From Novosphingobium barchaimii LL02 (GTDB taxonomy: Bacteria; Pseudomonadota; Alphaproteobacteria; Sphingomonadales; Sphingomonadaceae): a DNA stretch of 64,000 bases. The notes below the pieces were generated by a model. The model saw only the letters and a list, made by a program, of their open reading frames with translations. It ran no database searches and was not told the origin of the DNA. The DNA is taken from the NCBI RefSeq assembly GCF_001046635.1, contig NZ_KQ130453.1, positions 67,001 to 131,000 of the forward strand, given 5' to 3'. Positions 25,958-34,760 of this stretch are shown piece after piece. Made by a program: the position numbers and the translations under genes. Numbering within the stretch: position 1 is the first letter of the stretch; the number at the start of each line of letters is the position of its first letter.

Positions 25958-26759
25958 ACACACTGATCAGATCCGGCGGCATTATCTTCCTGCTGCCTTT
26001 GAAAATCGTGCGATCACGGTCCTGCTGGCCGGCTGCGGCGGGAACGGGGCGCAGATGCTGATGGGCCTCGCCGCGCTCGACACCGCACTGCGCGCGATCT
26101 CCTCGCGCTCGCTCGACGTTACCGTGGTCGACGACGATGATGTCACCGAGGCAAACCTTGGGCGCCAGCCTTTCTACCGCTGCGATATCGGCCATTCCAA
26201 GGCGCGCACGCTGACCGAGCGCATCAATCTCGCCCATGGCGTTGTGTGGAAGGCGGTCCACGGACGGGCCCCTGAAGCGATAGGTGTCGACGGCTTCGAC
26301 ATGCTCATCAGCTGCGTCGATACCGCCGCGGCCCGCCGGGCGCTTGGGGCGGCCTTGCAGACCGGTAGAAATCCCCCCGCGTACTGGATGGACCTTGGCA
26401 ACCGCGCCAGTGACGGCCAGTACCTGATCGGCTGTCCGCGACGCACCGGCAACAGCGATCGCCCCCGTCTTTCCACCGTGCTCGAAGCCTTTCCGGAACT
26501 TGCCGACGAGAGCGCGGCTGAAGACGATGCGCCGTCCTGTTCGGTCGCGGAGGCGCTCGAGCGGCAGTCGCTGTTCGTCAACCGCGTCCTCGCAAGTCAT
26601 GCGCTCGCGCTGCTCTTCGATCTTCTGGGACGCGGTTCGATCGGGCATGCCGGGGCCTTCATCAATCTTGCCGGCGGTCAGACGGTCCCGATCCCACTTC
26701 CCTTCGCGAATGGCACATCACTTGCGGCGGCCGGACAAGCAAATATCTCGCATTCGTAG
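25947..26759 (+). CDS. PRTRC system ThiF-family (E1-like) protein
   Basis: 270 residues from the ATG at 25947, overlapping A by 11 bases. The Rossmann ATP-binding loop VLLAGCGGNGAQMLMGLAAL, the VVDDDDVTEANLGRQPF motif with the Arg that contacts ATP, and ISCVDTAAARR are all E1/ThiF hallmarks. It should adenylate the C-terminus of a ubiquitin-like or sulfur-carrier protein, most likely protein C. No CxxC zinc pair is seen. It closes the PRTRC operon. Confidence 0.9.
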   Translation: MQTEHTDQIRRHYLPAAFENRAITVLLAGCGGNGAQMLMGLAALDTALRAISSRSLDVTVVDDDDVTEANLGRQPFYRCDIGHSKARTLTERINLAHGVVWKAVHGRAPEAIGVDGFDMLISCVDTAAARRALGAALQTGRNPPAYWMDLGNRASDGQYLIGCPRRTGNSDRPRLSTVLEAFPELADESAAEDDAPSCSVAEALERQSLFVNRVLASHALALLFDLLGRGSIGHAGAFINLAGGQTVPIPLPFANGTSLAAAGQANISHS

Positions 26760-26794
26760 CCTGTATAGGCTATGTCATATGCCAAGGAGTCGCC

Positions 26795-27028
26795 ATGAAC
26801 CTCGAGCGTCACGTCAAACTGTTCAAGAACGGCCGCAGCCAGGCGGTCCGCATTCCCCGTGAGTTCGAGCTTCCGGGCGAGGACGCCGTTATCCGCAAGG
26901 AAGGCTCGCGCCTGATCATCGAACCCGCCCGGCCACGCTCCCTCCTTGCCGTTCTCAAGACCTGGGAGCCGCTCGATGAAGAGATCGGCCCGATCGAGGA
27001 CCTGCCCGCAGAACCGGTCGACATCTGA
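26795..27028 (+). CDS. vapB: VapB/AbrB-type antitoxin
   Basis: 77 residues. The N-terminal swapped-hairpin domain reads VKLFKNGRSQAVRIPREFEL, the standard SpoVT/AbrB antitoxin start, followed by a flexible acidic C-terminus that would bind the toxin. It precedes vapC by three bases. Confidence 0.93.
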   Translation: MNLERHVKLFKNGRSQAVRIPREFELPGEDAVIRKEGSRLIIEPARPRSLLAVLKTWEPLDEEIGPIEDLPAEPVDI

Positions 27029-27031
27029 TCC

Positions 27032-27433
27032 ATGTTCCTGCTCGATACGAATATCCTGTCGGACCTGATCCGGCAGCCCGATGGCATGGTCGCCCACGCT
27101 ATCGCCGATGTCGGCGAGGACGCGGTTGCGACCAGCATCATCGTGGCCGGCGAACTGCGCTATGGCGCAGAAAAGCGCGGATCGCCGCGCCTGAAAAGCA
27201 AGATCGAGGATTTGCTGTCTCTCATTGCGGTGCTGCCGCTCAAGGACGATGCCGACGCCTGCTATGGGCGTCTGCGCGCCGACCTCGAGCGCCGTGGTAC
27301 GCCGATCGGCGCTAACGACATGCTGATCGCTGCCCACGCGCTCGCGATCGGCGCGACCCTCGTTACCGACAACATCCGCGAATTCGAGCGGGTCGAGGGC
27401 TTGCCGCTGGTGAACTGGCTCCGAGCGACCTGA
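27032..27433 (+). CDS. vapC: VapC PIN-domain ribonuclease toxin
   Basis: 133 residues, the usual VapC length. Acidic residues are in FLLDTNILSDL, VAGELRYGAEKRG, GANDMLIAAHAL and VTDNIREFERV. This is a tRNA/rRNA-type ribonuclease toxin paired with the VapB upstream. The pair probably stabilises the element, and is followed by the IS256 insertion region. Confidence 0.93.
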   Translation: MFLLDTNILSDLIRQPDGMVAHAIADVGEDAVATSIIVAGELRYGAEKRGSPRLKSKIEDLLSLIAVLPLKDDADACYGRLRADLERRGTPIGANDMLIAAHALAIGATLVTDNIREFERVEGLPLVNWLRAT

Positions 27434-27613
27434 CGCCCGTTCCCGCGGCGCTTCCACCCTGGCTCTCGCGGTCAGTGAGCATGAAGAAGGGAAGGAGGAG
27501 GACAGAAGGGTGATCCCAGGGAGATCGCCCATGCTCCCCTCGTATTGCCACTGTTGGAAGCCCTGCCACCCGGCTGAAGCAATCGCCGCGCCCTTGATAC
27601 CGAATATCGTGGC

Positions 27614-27857
27614 ATGACGGCGAACTCTGCCGCCTTCGATCCAGCGGACCAGAATCGCTGGATCGCCCGTGGCCGCCGCCCCGAACATGCTGAAGTACTG
27701 GCCTTGGTATGGAAGGATTATCCGGACCTTCCTTTCGATGCGCCGCTGGCTGAACGCATGGCGTTGTCGCCAGGACGCGCAAAGCGTGAACAGGTATCGT
27801 GCAAGCCGGCTGCCTTCAGTGCGCGCTGTCCGCTAATGCTCGTTAGCGTCCGCGCTC
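27614..27857 (+). pseudogene. Possible gene fragment cut by the IS256-type element
   Basis: The frame starts MTANSAAFDPADQNRWIARG and stays protein-like to about DYPDLPFDAPLAERMALSPG, then loses that character and runs into the left inverted repeat of the transposon at 27858. It may be the 5' part of an interrupted gene, or chance. The 27434-27613 spacer holds nothing recognisable. Confidence 0.3.
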
Positions 27858-27888
27858 GTGGTGTAATTTCCGGTGTAGATTGAGGCGA

Positions 27889-27920
27889 TCGCATGGGTGG
27901 GGCATGCCCCACCCATGCGA
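27889..27920. terminator. 32-bp perfect palindrome between IS256 left end and transposase
   Basis: The sequence from 27889 to 27920 is its own exact reverse complement with no loop bases (arms TCGCATGGGTGGGGCA and its complement). It lies just inside the left inverted repeat and 70 bases before the transposase ATG. It is suited to block transcription entering from outside, or to form a cruciform. Confidence 0.55.
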
Positions 27921-27990
27921 ATTCGATCTCGGTGGCCACCGGGCTCATCGGTAAGGTGGAGTTACCACACTTCACACGCCCACCGAGGAG

Positions 27991-29211
27991 TTGATCCCGA
28001 TGACCGACGATAGATTACCGCTTGCCGAGCTGATGGCGAAGACCGGAGATGGAGATTTCCTGCGCACGATCGCCGAGAACGTATTACAGATCATCATGGA
28101 GGCCGACGTCGATGGCTTGGTCGGCGCCGGCCGGCACGAGCGTTCCGGCGATCGCACGACCTGGCGCAATGGCTACCGCGACCGCAGTCTCGACACCCGG
28201 CTCGGCACGCTCAATCTCAAGATCCCCAAACTGCGGACCGGCGCCTACTTTCCCGGCTTTCTGGAGCCAAGGAAGACCGTCGAGAAGGCGCTGGTCGCGG
28301 TGATCCAGGAAGCATGGATCGCCGGCGTCAGCACCCGGCGCGTCGATGAACTGGTGCAGGCGATGGGCATGACTGGCATCTCCAAGTCCTCGGTATCCAA
28401 GCTGTGCAAGGACATCGACGAGCGGGTCCACGCCTTCCTCAAGCGGCCGCTCGCCGGCGACTGGCCCTACCTCTGGCTCGATGCTACCTATCTCAAGGTG
28501 CGCGAGGGCGGGCGGATCGTCAGTGTCGCCGCGATAATCGCTGTGGCCGTCAACACCGAGGGCAAGCGCGAGATCGTCGGCCTGCACATCGGTCCTTCCG
28601 AAGCCGAGCCGTTCTGGTCGAGCTTCCTCAAGGACCTCGTCCGGCGCGGCCTGACCGGCGTGAAGCTGGTCATCTCCGATGCCCACGAGGGGCTCAAGGC
28701 GGCGATTACCCGCGTCATGGGCGCGACCTGGCAGCGCTGCCGCGTCCACTTCATGCGCAACGCCCTGGCCTATGTGCCCAAGGGCCAGAATACCGTCGTT
28801 GCCGCTGCAATCCGTCAGGTCTTCCTTCAGCCCGACCATGCCGCTGCGACGCAGGTCTGGCGGCAGGTCGCTGATCAGTTGCGCGCCCGCTGGCCAAAGC
28901 TCGGCGCTTGCATGGACGATGCCGAGCACGACGTGCTCGCCTACATGACCTTCCCCGAGCAGCACCGGGTCAAGCTCCACAGCACCAATCCGCTGGAACG
29001 CCTGAACAAGGAAGTGAAGCGCCGCGCCGATGTGGTCGGCATCTTCCCGAACGAGGACAGCATCATCCGCCTCGTCGGCGCCGTCCTGCTCGAGCAGAAT
29101 GACGAATACCAGCTCCAGCACCGCTACATGCAGATCGAGGGCATGGCCGCCCTTGCCACACCAATGATCGAGGAGGCACAGCCGCTACAGATTACACCCA
29201 AGGCCGCCTGA
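27991..29211 (+). CDS. IS256-family (mutator-type) transposase
   Basis: 406 residues. Recognisable features: GRHERSGDRTTWRNGYRDRS near the start, the DDE catalytic region with WLDATYLKVREGGRI, LVISDAHEGLKAAI and the late HSTNPLERLNKEVKRRADVV with the catalytic Glu. Full length for the family with no frameshift, so the element may be active. Confidence 0.95.
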   Translation: MIPMTDDRLPLAELMAKTGDGDFLRTIAENVLQIIMEADVDGLVGAGRHERSGDRTTWRNGYRDRSLDTRLGTLNLKIPKLRTGAYFPGFLEPRKTVEKALVAVIQEAWIAGVSTRRVDELVQAMGMTGISKSSVSKLCKDIDERVHAFLKRPLAGDWPYLWLDATYLKVREGGRIVSVAAIIAVAVNTEGKREIVGLHIGPSEAEPFWSSFLKDLVRRGLTGVKLVISDAHEGLKAAITRVMGATWQRCRVHFMRNALAYVPKGQNTVVAAAIRQVFLQPDHAAATQVWRQVADQLRARWPKLGACMDDAEHDVLAYMTFPEQHRVKLHSTNPLERLNKEVKRRADVVGIFPNEDSIIRLVGAVLLEQNDEYQLQHRYMQIEGMAALATPMIEEAQPLQITPKAA

Positions 29212-29248
29212 AAATGCAGCCCAGTGGCCACACCCGATTTTACACCAC

Positions 29249-29419
29249 ATTGACGGACGCGACCCTATGCTCGTGGATGTCGAGCAAGCCGCCTTGTGTA
29301 CGCGCCGAGGGAAAAGCTTCCGCTTCAAAGATCGTCAGCGCGATCCCGTGCCCATGCAGGGCACGCGCCAACATCAAGCCGCCGAGACCTCCACCGATCA
29401 TGCCGGGGGTGTGATTCAT
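29249..29419 (-). pseudogene. FAD-dependent monooxygenase, N-terminal fragment cut by IS256
   Basis: From the ATG at 29419 the frame gives [19 protein letters not shown], the GxGxxG FAD-binding loop, then [20 protein letters not shown], as at the start of TetX/PHBH-like oxidoreductases. The frame is broken at the IS256 right end after about 57 residues. The rest of the gene is not in the window. Confidence 0.7.
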
Positions 29420-29843
29420 GATAGCACTCCTGTTGACGCACAGGCCATTCCGACACGCATGATGGTTGGAGACGCTGCCGCTCATGCCTAGCTAGCCATG
29501 GCAGACTTATGCGCGACTGAGCGGGCCGAGATTGGCCCGCTCAGTCGTTTTTCGCCATGGACGATAGATATTCTTTGCCGCTATCTATGGCAAACCCGAC
29601 CCTTCTCAGACACTCCGCGCCCGATTTTCAGTCCTCAGCAGCGGACCTTCCGCTTTTCCGACGGCTTTCTAGCTAGCAGAGTGGGTCGTTCATGAAGAAC
29701 GGTGCGACCAGCTGGATCATATAGAAGGTGCCGGATTAAAAGCGCTCCTTGAGCACAGGGGCACGCCGCGCTGACGCGCCGTTCTCCCACCATTGCTATG
29801 AAAACCGGCTTCGTTGCCCGCAATCCGGTGCTACACGATCCTG
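29420..29843. other. Intergenic region before the SH3/membrane-protein gene
   Basis: No gene is supported. It contains the strong terminator at 29515-29546 and, around 29590-29650, a stretch roughly 70 percent identical to a stretch near 31395-31455 on the other side of the next gene. Promoter elements for the next gene probably lie in the last 150 bases. Confidence 0.45.
29515..29546 (+). terminator. Rho-independent terminator
   Basis: GACTGAGCGGGCC and GGCCCGCTCAGTC form a perfect 13-bp stem with a 6-base loop, followed on the plus strand by GTTTTT. The gene it once served on the plus strand is not evident; it now insulates the downstream genes from the IS256 element. Confidence 0.85.
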
Positions 29844-31334
29844 ATGACCGATGATCCACCGCGCAAGGGTTTCGATATCTCTCAAGCTCTGAAGCCGGCA
29901 GAGGCCATGTTGCCGGGGATTGGCGAAGTATCCGTTCGCATCCGTACAGTCTCATTCATCAAATGGTTCGGCGGGGGCGAGCGTAGTCGCCGCTGGAAAG
30001 ACGGGGCGGACTTTTTGCGAATCTTGTTGCGCGAGCGCGTCGCGCCGCCCGAGGATGTGGAGGAAGCGGACAAGCCTGGCTTGGATTCCGCGGTCGTCGA
30101 CGCGCTGGACTCAGATCAGCTCGAAGCAATTGCCGAGCAGCTGCTGGTCGCGGCGACCCCGATCTTCCGCTCGCTCGGCGCTAGCAGGAAGCGCGATGCC
30201 GAAAAACCGAGCGCTCTCGAACCGGTGGAAGCCGGGGATCAGGTAAAACCGAGCGAACGGCTTCTGGCAGGCGCGCGCCGCTACTATCTTGATTTCGAGA
30301 CCGGCCAGAAGAATGCCGCGCGTCGCATCACCGAAACGCTCGGCGGCGGCTCCGTCATGCGCGAGCTCAACCGCCACAACAAGCTGATGCAGCTGAATCG
30401 TGGTCTCGACAGCCTAAACTTGGGAACGATCGGACAAACGCGCCTCGAACACCTTGCCCGTGGCGACCTACTCGGCCGCGCCTTCCGCGAGCAGACCACG
30501 ATCGGCAAGTTGTTTGCAGCCAGCTCACAACTCGACACGATCGGTAACCTCTCCAAGGTTCTGGGCCTCACCCAGATGGACCAAGAGCGCTGGACCTCGG
30601 CCAGCCGCATTCTCGGCCTCGGCATCTCTAGTCCCGTCCTTGCCGCCGCACAGCGTTTGACGGCGTCGTCGATGATATCGCAGATCGAGCGCGAAGCCGC
30701 AGCGATGTATCGCCCAGGCTATCAGTCGCTGGCGTCCCTTGCGCTGGAAGGTGAGATTGCCCTTGGTGCGGCCTCCGACCTTCTTCACCAATATGATGCG
30801 GGGACGGGCGAAGCGCCGCTGTTCGGCTCGGTGCTCAATGCGATCGAGGCTCTGGACGATGACGAAGCTTCACCGGAGGACCGGCTTGCCGTTCTAGAAT
30901 CGGCGATCGACCTTATCCAGGATGCGGGCGGTTGGGCGAAATCTGAAATTCAGAAGGCCGGCGTCGTGGCGTTGGTCGCTCTCGTCGTGTCAATTCTCTC
31001 TCTTTATCCCGACCTTGTACCTTTTCGTGGCGACGCTGAGCCCAACAAAGAAATCGTGGCGGCAACCGCAGAGATCAGGGCGCTTCGCGAGGACCTTGCA
31101 GAGTCGCGCGATGCAGGGAGCCACAAGTACATCCGCTACATCCACGGCCGCGCCAATCTGCGGGTAACGCCTGAACGGCAGGGTTTGGTCATCCGGATCG
31201 TTTATCCGGACCAATGGGTAGAAGTGCGGGATGCGCGGGGCGATTGGGCACGTGTCGCGGTCTACGATTATGCGTCGGACGCTCCGGTCGAGGGCTGGAT
31301 CTATCGCGGCAATCTTCGCGTGGCGCCGGACTGA
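29844..31334 (+). CDS. Unknown protein with one membrane segment and C-terminal SH3-like domain
   Basis: 496 residues from the ATG at 29844. Residues 1-370 are helical and contain no domain I recognise (SFIKWFGGGERSRRWKDGAD near the start; a long repeat-poor region with LNRGLDSLNLGTIGQTRLEHL). One hydrophobic segment lies at about 373-392 (VVALVALVVSILSLYPDL). The last 70 residues resemble a bacterial SH3 domain (RANLRVTPERQG ... QWVEVRDARGDWARVAV ... GWIYRGNL). Position among IS elements and nuclease-like genes suggests a defence role, which is inference only. Confidence 0.7.
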   Translation: MTDDPPRKGFDISQALKPAEAMLPGIGEVSVRIRTVSFIKWFGGGERSRRWKDGADFLRILLRERVAPPEDVEEADKPGLDSAVVDALDSDQLEAIAEQLLVAATPIFRSLGASRKRDAEKPSALEPVEAGDQVKPSERLLAGARRYYLDFETGQKNAARRITETLGGGSVMRELNRHNKLMQLNRGLDSLNLGTIGQTRLEHLARGDLLGRAFREQTTIGKLFAASSQLDTIGNLSKVLGLTQMDQERWTSASRILGLGISSPVLAAAQRLTASSMISQIEREAAAMYRPGYQSLASLALEGEIALGAASDLLHQYDAGTGEAPLFGSVLNAIEALDDDEASPEDRLAVLESAIDLIQDAGGWAKSEIQKAGVVALVALVVSILSLYPDLVPFRGDAEPNKEIVAATAEIRALREDLAESRDAGSHKYIRYIHGRANLRVTPERQGLVIRIVYPDQWVEVRDARGDWARVAVYDYASDAPVEGWIYRGNLRVAPD

Positions 31335-31923
31335 CGTCTTAAACCGAAACCTGCCGCCCTCGCATGATCGGAGATGACGGGTTTGTCCAAAATTCAGCCA
31401 ATCCCGACCCTTATCGAACGCTCAGCATCCAATTTTTGATCCCCAGGTGCGGACGGTCAGCAAACCGGCAGGTCGCGACCAGTATCAGATGTTCACTCCG
31501 CCTGCGTTGAACATCTGGTCCTAACGGAATTTGCCGTTCGCGCCAGTCAAACGGACGATCGGCAACGCGCTTCAAAATCGGTCATCGCCCGCAAACTTGA
31601 TCACCTCCGAAAGCCGCCTTTCAGCAGCACTGTTGGTGATGAGCCAAGGGCGGTGGGCTATTGCTCGTCGGGGAGCGTCGCCGAATGGACCGTCGTGAAA
31701 TGCTCACGCTTGAACGTCCCGCCGCATCGATGCCGATGAGGTGCAGGTCAGAGTGTGCTCGCCGACTGTGTGCGAGTTCCATCGATCACCTCGATCGGCG
31801 ACACTTTCTGTCCGACCAACATAGCATCGTTGCTCGCCGTAATCAGCCGTCCATGTTCCCGGCCCATCCCGGATCAGCCGACCAAAGGCATCAAGGCCTA
31901 GTCACGCAACGATGAGGACGGCT
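31335..31923. other. 589-bp intergenic region with an inverted repeat
   Basis: No convincing gene; an 84-codon plus-strand frame (31661-31915) is compositionally odd. A dyad at 31486-31517 (CAGATGTTCA and TGAACATCTG, 12-base loop) is the only clear structure. The first part shares the imperfect repeat described at 29590. Confidence 0.4.
31486..31517. repeat. 10-bp inverted repeat
   Basis: CAGATGTTCA and TGAACATCTG are exact reverse complements 12 bases apart. There is no T-tract, so an operator or structured RNA is as likely as termination. Confidence 0.45.
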
Positions 31924-33396
31924 ATGCCGATATCCATGACACCCGCCGACCTCATCGCAGACTTCGATGCACACGAGCCATTAGCCCGCACCAAGGCAAA
32001 CTGGCTTGCCAAGCAAGCCGCCTCAGCTTCCACCTATGCGTCGGTCGAGCATGTCGTCACGGAGGACGATGAGGTCGGAGATGTCAAGTGGCGGCGCAGT
32101 TTCGATCACCACCTGTGCTTCATGCGAGCTGGCATTGCGCGGACTTTCATGCGCCGCGACTGCTTTGTCGGCCTCAGCGTTATCGATGATCTGATCTTTC
32201 AGGCCGTCAAGGCGGGACGACCCGACATTGTTGCTGAGGTCATCAACGCGATCGTCGGGCATCAGCTTCACGATCCCGGCATGATCGTCTTTCCACTCCA
32301 TGGGTTCGGCATTGCACGGCCGTACGCGGATACCATGCGGCGGGGGCTGCATCCTCAATTGCTCCTTGAATCGGCGGGCCTCTGTGTGATGGCCCAGACC
32401 AACGATATTGAGAAGACCATCACGTTGCTGGACGACGCCCGCGTGTCGATGGGCATCACGCATGCCTTCGATTCCCAAGGCATACGCTCCTACACTGCGG
32501 GCAACCGGCTCTCTTGGCTCCACAGCAATCCGGTCATGGCGTTCCGCTTCAACAGCTATTCTCACGATCCCTACGAGAACCAGTTGTTCTACCAGCTGCG
32601 CATGCGCACCATGACCGCGCTGCTGCTCATGACCTCGCTCAAGGCACCGTGCCTGTCGAGCGAGATCGGCAGCGACCGAGCAAACAACCAGGAAACTCTC
32701 GACATCAATCATTATCTACGGATCGAGGTCTCGCCGCGCCTTGAAAGGCTCGAAGCGGAACGTATTCCGCGAAATGTCGACGCACTGTCTTTGGTAGAGG
32801 CGAGCGATGTTGGTGTGCGGATTTCGCTGGCAGGTTGGAACGACCTGAAGGCCAATGGCGAGCTCGATAGCTATCTAGCGACGCTGCGGCAGATTGAGAC
32901 GGGTTATCTCACCCATCAGATTCTCGATCGTCGTGAGACGAAGGAAGCATCACTCTATGTGAAGCTCGTCCGCTCGCTCGATTATTTTCGCCGGTCCTTT
33001 CGCGCCAACGTGCGACCGTCAGAACGCGTAATCATGCTCGCGATCGCTTTCGAAACCCTGCTTACAGACAGTTATTCGGGCGGCGTGACCGCCAGAATAC
33101 GGCGTCGCGCAGCCACCTGCTTGCAACAGGCCGGTATGCCGCCTGCGCTGAACGGTGCGGTTGAGCAGCTTTTTGATGCCCGAGGCAAATTCGTCCACAG
33201 CGGGTTCGGCCCGGAAGACATCTCGCTGCACGATGCGAGGCTCGCCTATGTCGCCTGCCTGGCCACCGTCACCCGCCTCGCCCAAGGGGCGACGCTGGTT
33301 GATCCGGTGATTGGAACGCTCTTGAACGACAAGCCAGCACCTACGCCGTTCTGGGTGAGGACCAAACAGGCTTGGCGCACGCTGCGCGGGAGTTGA
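31924..33396 (+). CDS. HEPN-domain protein (Apea-like), candidate defence ribonuclease
   Basis: 490 residues; the ATG at 31924 is preferred because GAGGA lies six bases before it (an ATG at 31912 has no such site). The N-terminal 300 residues are unrecognised. Residues about 370-460 resemble an Apea-like HEPN domain: AIAFETLLTDSYSGGVTARI, then LFDARGKFVHSGF with the HEPN nuclease motif R420-x4-H425, then DARLAYVACLATV. HEPN proteins of this layout are often RNases in abortive-infection systems. It lies 113 bases upstream of an Mrr-like nuclease gene on the same strand. Confidence 0.72.
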   Translation: MPISMTPADLIADFDAHEPLARTKANWLAKQAASASTYASVEHVVTEDDEVGDVKWRRSFDHHLCFMRAGIARTFMRRDCFVGLSVIDDLIFQAVKAGRPDIVAEVINAIVGHQLHDPGMIVFPLHGFGIARPYADTMRRGLHPQLLLESAGLCVMAQTNDIEKTITLLDDARVSMGITHAFDSQGIRSYTAGNRLSWLHSNPVMAFRFNSYSHDPYENQLFYQLRMRTMTALLLMTSLKAPCLSSEIGSDRANNQETLDINHYLRIEVSPRLERLEAERIPRNVDALSLVEASDVGVRISLAGWNDLKANGELDSYLATLRQIETGYLTHQILDRRETKEASLYVKLVRSLDYFRRSFRANVRPSERVIMLAIAFETLLTDSYSGGVTARIRRRAATCLQQAGMPPALNGAVEQLFDARGKFVHSGFGPEDISLHDARLAYVACLATVTRLAQGATLVDPVIGTLLNDKPAPTPFWVRTKQAWRTLRGS

Positions 33397-33509
33397 CCGC
33401 TCGCGCGTGCCGGCTTTCCGAAAGCGTACGCTGACGCTATCTTCAACTTCGAATGACGGGGTCGCCGACGGCAAGGTCAGATCCGGGGATTTCCGCCAAA
33501 AGGAGCAGC

Positions 33510-34718
33510 ATGTCCGAAGCGCCGACGAACAGCTCATTGATGGACGCCTTGGAGATTTTCGAGGCGACTGAGGCCAATCTCGTCAAACTCGAGCGCCTGT
33601 GGGAGGAGCTTCAGGGTATGATCCCCGGGGGCATCTCGTTCGGCGAGAATATCGAATATGAAGATCGGCAGCGATCCTACGCTTTGCTCCTGGAGAGCTT
33701 GCCGATGCTGGACGGATGGAAGCCGACCGCCCGGCCCCTTGATCTCGATACGATCGCACAGAACCGAATCGACGCGGCGGAGCTTGGCGAGTTCGGCATT
33801 GAACAGTCTGTCGAACGCGGCATCACGGATCCGGGCCGAGAGCTTCGCGAGTATCGCTTCCGGTTCAACAATACCCGCAAGGCGCTGATCCGCGACGCCC
33901 TTGTGGGGCTGATCGACGCGATCGACGACGACCTGCGCACGATAAGGGCCGCAGTGGGGCCGGAGCCAGAGCACCGCGAGCAGATTGAGGACGCACTCTG
34001 GAGCAATCTGCGCGAACATGTGAAGCAGGTCGAGGTGTTGCTGGGATCCAGCGTAAAGCGACCGACACGCTGGAGCGATATGCGCCGGCATATTCGCTTC
34101 GGCTATCCAGGCGATCTCCACGACATCGAGAATGCCGATTGGCCACAGGTAAAGGCCGAGTTGCGCAAGGGGCTGTACGGCGTCAACGAGGCGATGCCGA
34201 TCAAGGTGGCGGATCTGTCGACACTGGTGGCCGCCCGGCCATCCGGGCCGATCTCAACCGCTTTGTCGTGGGGCAATATCGACGATGCGACGTTCGAGCG
34301 CCTGATTTACGCATTGATCAGCAACGAACCCGGTTACGAAAATCCGGCGTGGCTGATGAACACGAACGCGACCGACCGTGGCCGTGATCTTTCTGTCGAC
34401 CGTGTGATCGAAGATGCGCTTACCGGGACGCTCCGCCAGCGCGTCATCATCCAGTGCAAGCACTGGACGACGAAGAGCGTTGGCCTGTCGGACGTCGCGA
34501 CGCTCAAGGAGCAGATGAAGCTGTGGGACCACCCGCCGGTCAGCGTGCTGATTATCGCAACCAGCGGTCGGTTCACGACCGATGCGGTCTCCTGGATCGA
34601 AAAGCACAATGGGTCGGGCGAGGCGCCCCGGATCGAGATGTGGCCTGAGAGCCATCTCGAACGATTGCTGAGCGCGCGGCCGGCCCTCATCGCCGAGTTC
34701 GGCCTTCGCAAGCATTGA
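33510..34718 (+). CDS. Mrr-like restriction endonuclease-fold protein
   Basis: 402 residues from the ATG at 33510 (AAAAGGAG upstream). The first 270 residues form an unrecognised helical domain (ALEIFEATEANLVKLERLW). The C-terminal domain has the Mrr/PD-(D/E)xK layout: DDATFERLIYALISNEPGYE, D293 in RGRDLSVDRV, and Q315-C-K317 in RVIIQCKHW, followed by a helix (LSDVATLKEQMKLW). QxK in place of ExK is common in Mrr proteins. It suggests a modification-dependent or effector DNase. Confidence 0.78.
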   Translation: MSEAPTNSSLMDALEIFEATEANLVKLERLWEELQGMIPGGISFGENIEYEDRQRSYALLLESLPMLDGWKPTARPLDLDTIAQNRIDAAELGEFGIEQSVERGITDPGRELREYRFRFNNTRKALIRDALVGLIDAIDDDLRTIRAAVGPEPEHREQIEDALWSNLREHVKQVEVLLGSSVKRPTRWSDMRRHIRFGYPGDLHDIENADWPQVKAELRKGLYGVNEAMPIKVADLSTLVAARPSGPISTALSWGNIDDATFERLIYALISNEPGYENPAWLMNTNATDRGRDLSVDRVIEDALTGTLRQRVIIQCKHWTTKSVGLSDVATLKEQMKLWDHPPVSVLIIATSGRFTTDAVSWIEKHNGSGEAPRIEMWPESHLERLLSARPALIAEFGLRKH

Positions 34719-34760
34719 ACACCCGGACGGGCTTGCCTGCCGGTTCACTGGGCAGCGCAG

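Larger units (their letters stand above)
27858..29248. mobile_element. IS256-family insertion sequence, complete
   Basis: The ends are inverted repeats matching at 17 of 21 positions (27858-27878 and 29228-29248, both beginning GTGGTGTAA inward). A single mutator-type transposase gene fills the interior. No target-site duplication of 8-9 bp is visible at the borders, so one flank has probably been rearranged. Confidence 0.88.

Noticed and set aside
27836-27853. Inverted repeat CGCTAA/TTAGCG left of IS256
   Set aside because: Only 6-bp arms with no T-tract; too weak to call an attachment site or terminator.
28084-29121. 345-codon minus-strand frame inside IS256
   Set aside because: Antisense to the complete transposase gene.
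31661-31915. 84-codon plus-strand frame before the HEPN gene
   Set aside because: Composition (Arg/Ser/Cys/His) is not protein-like and no ribosome binding site is seen.
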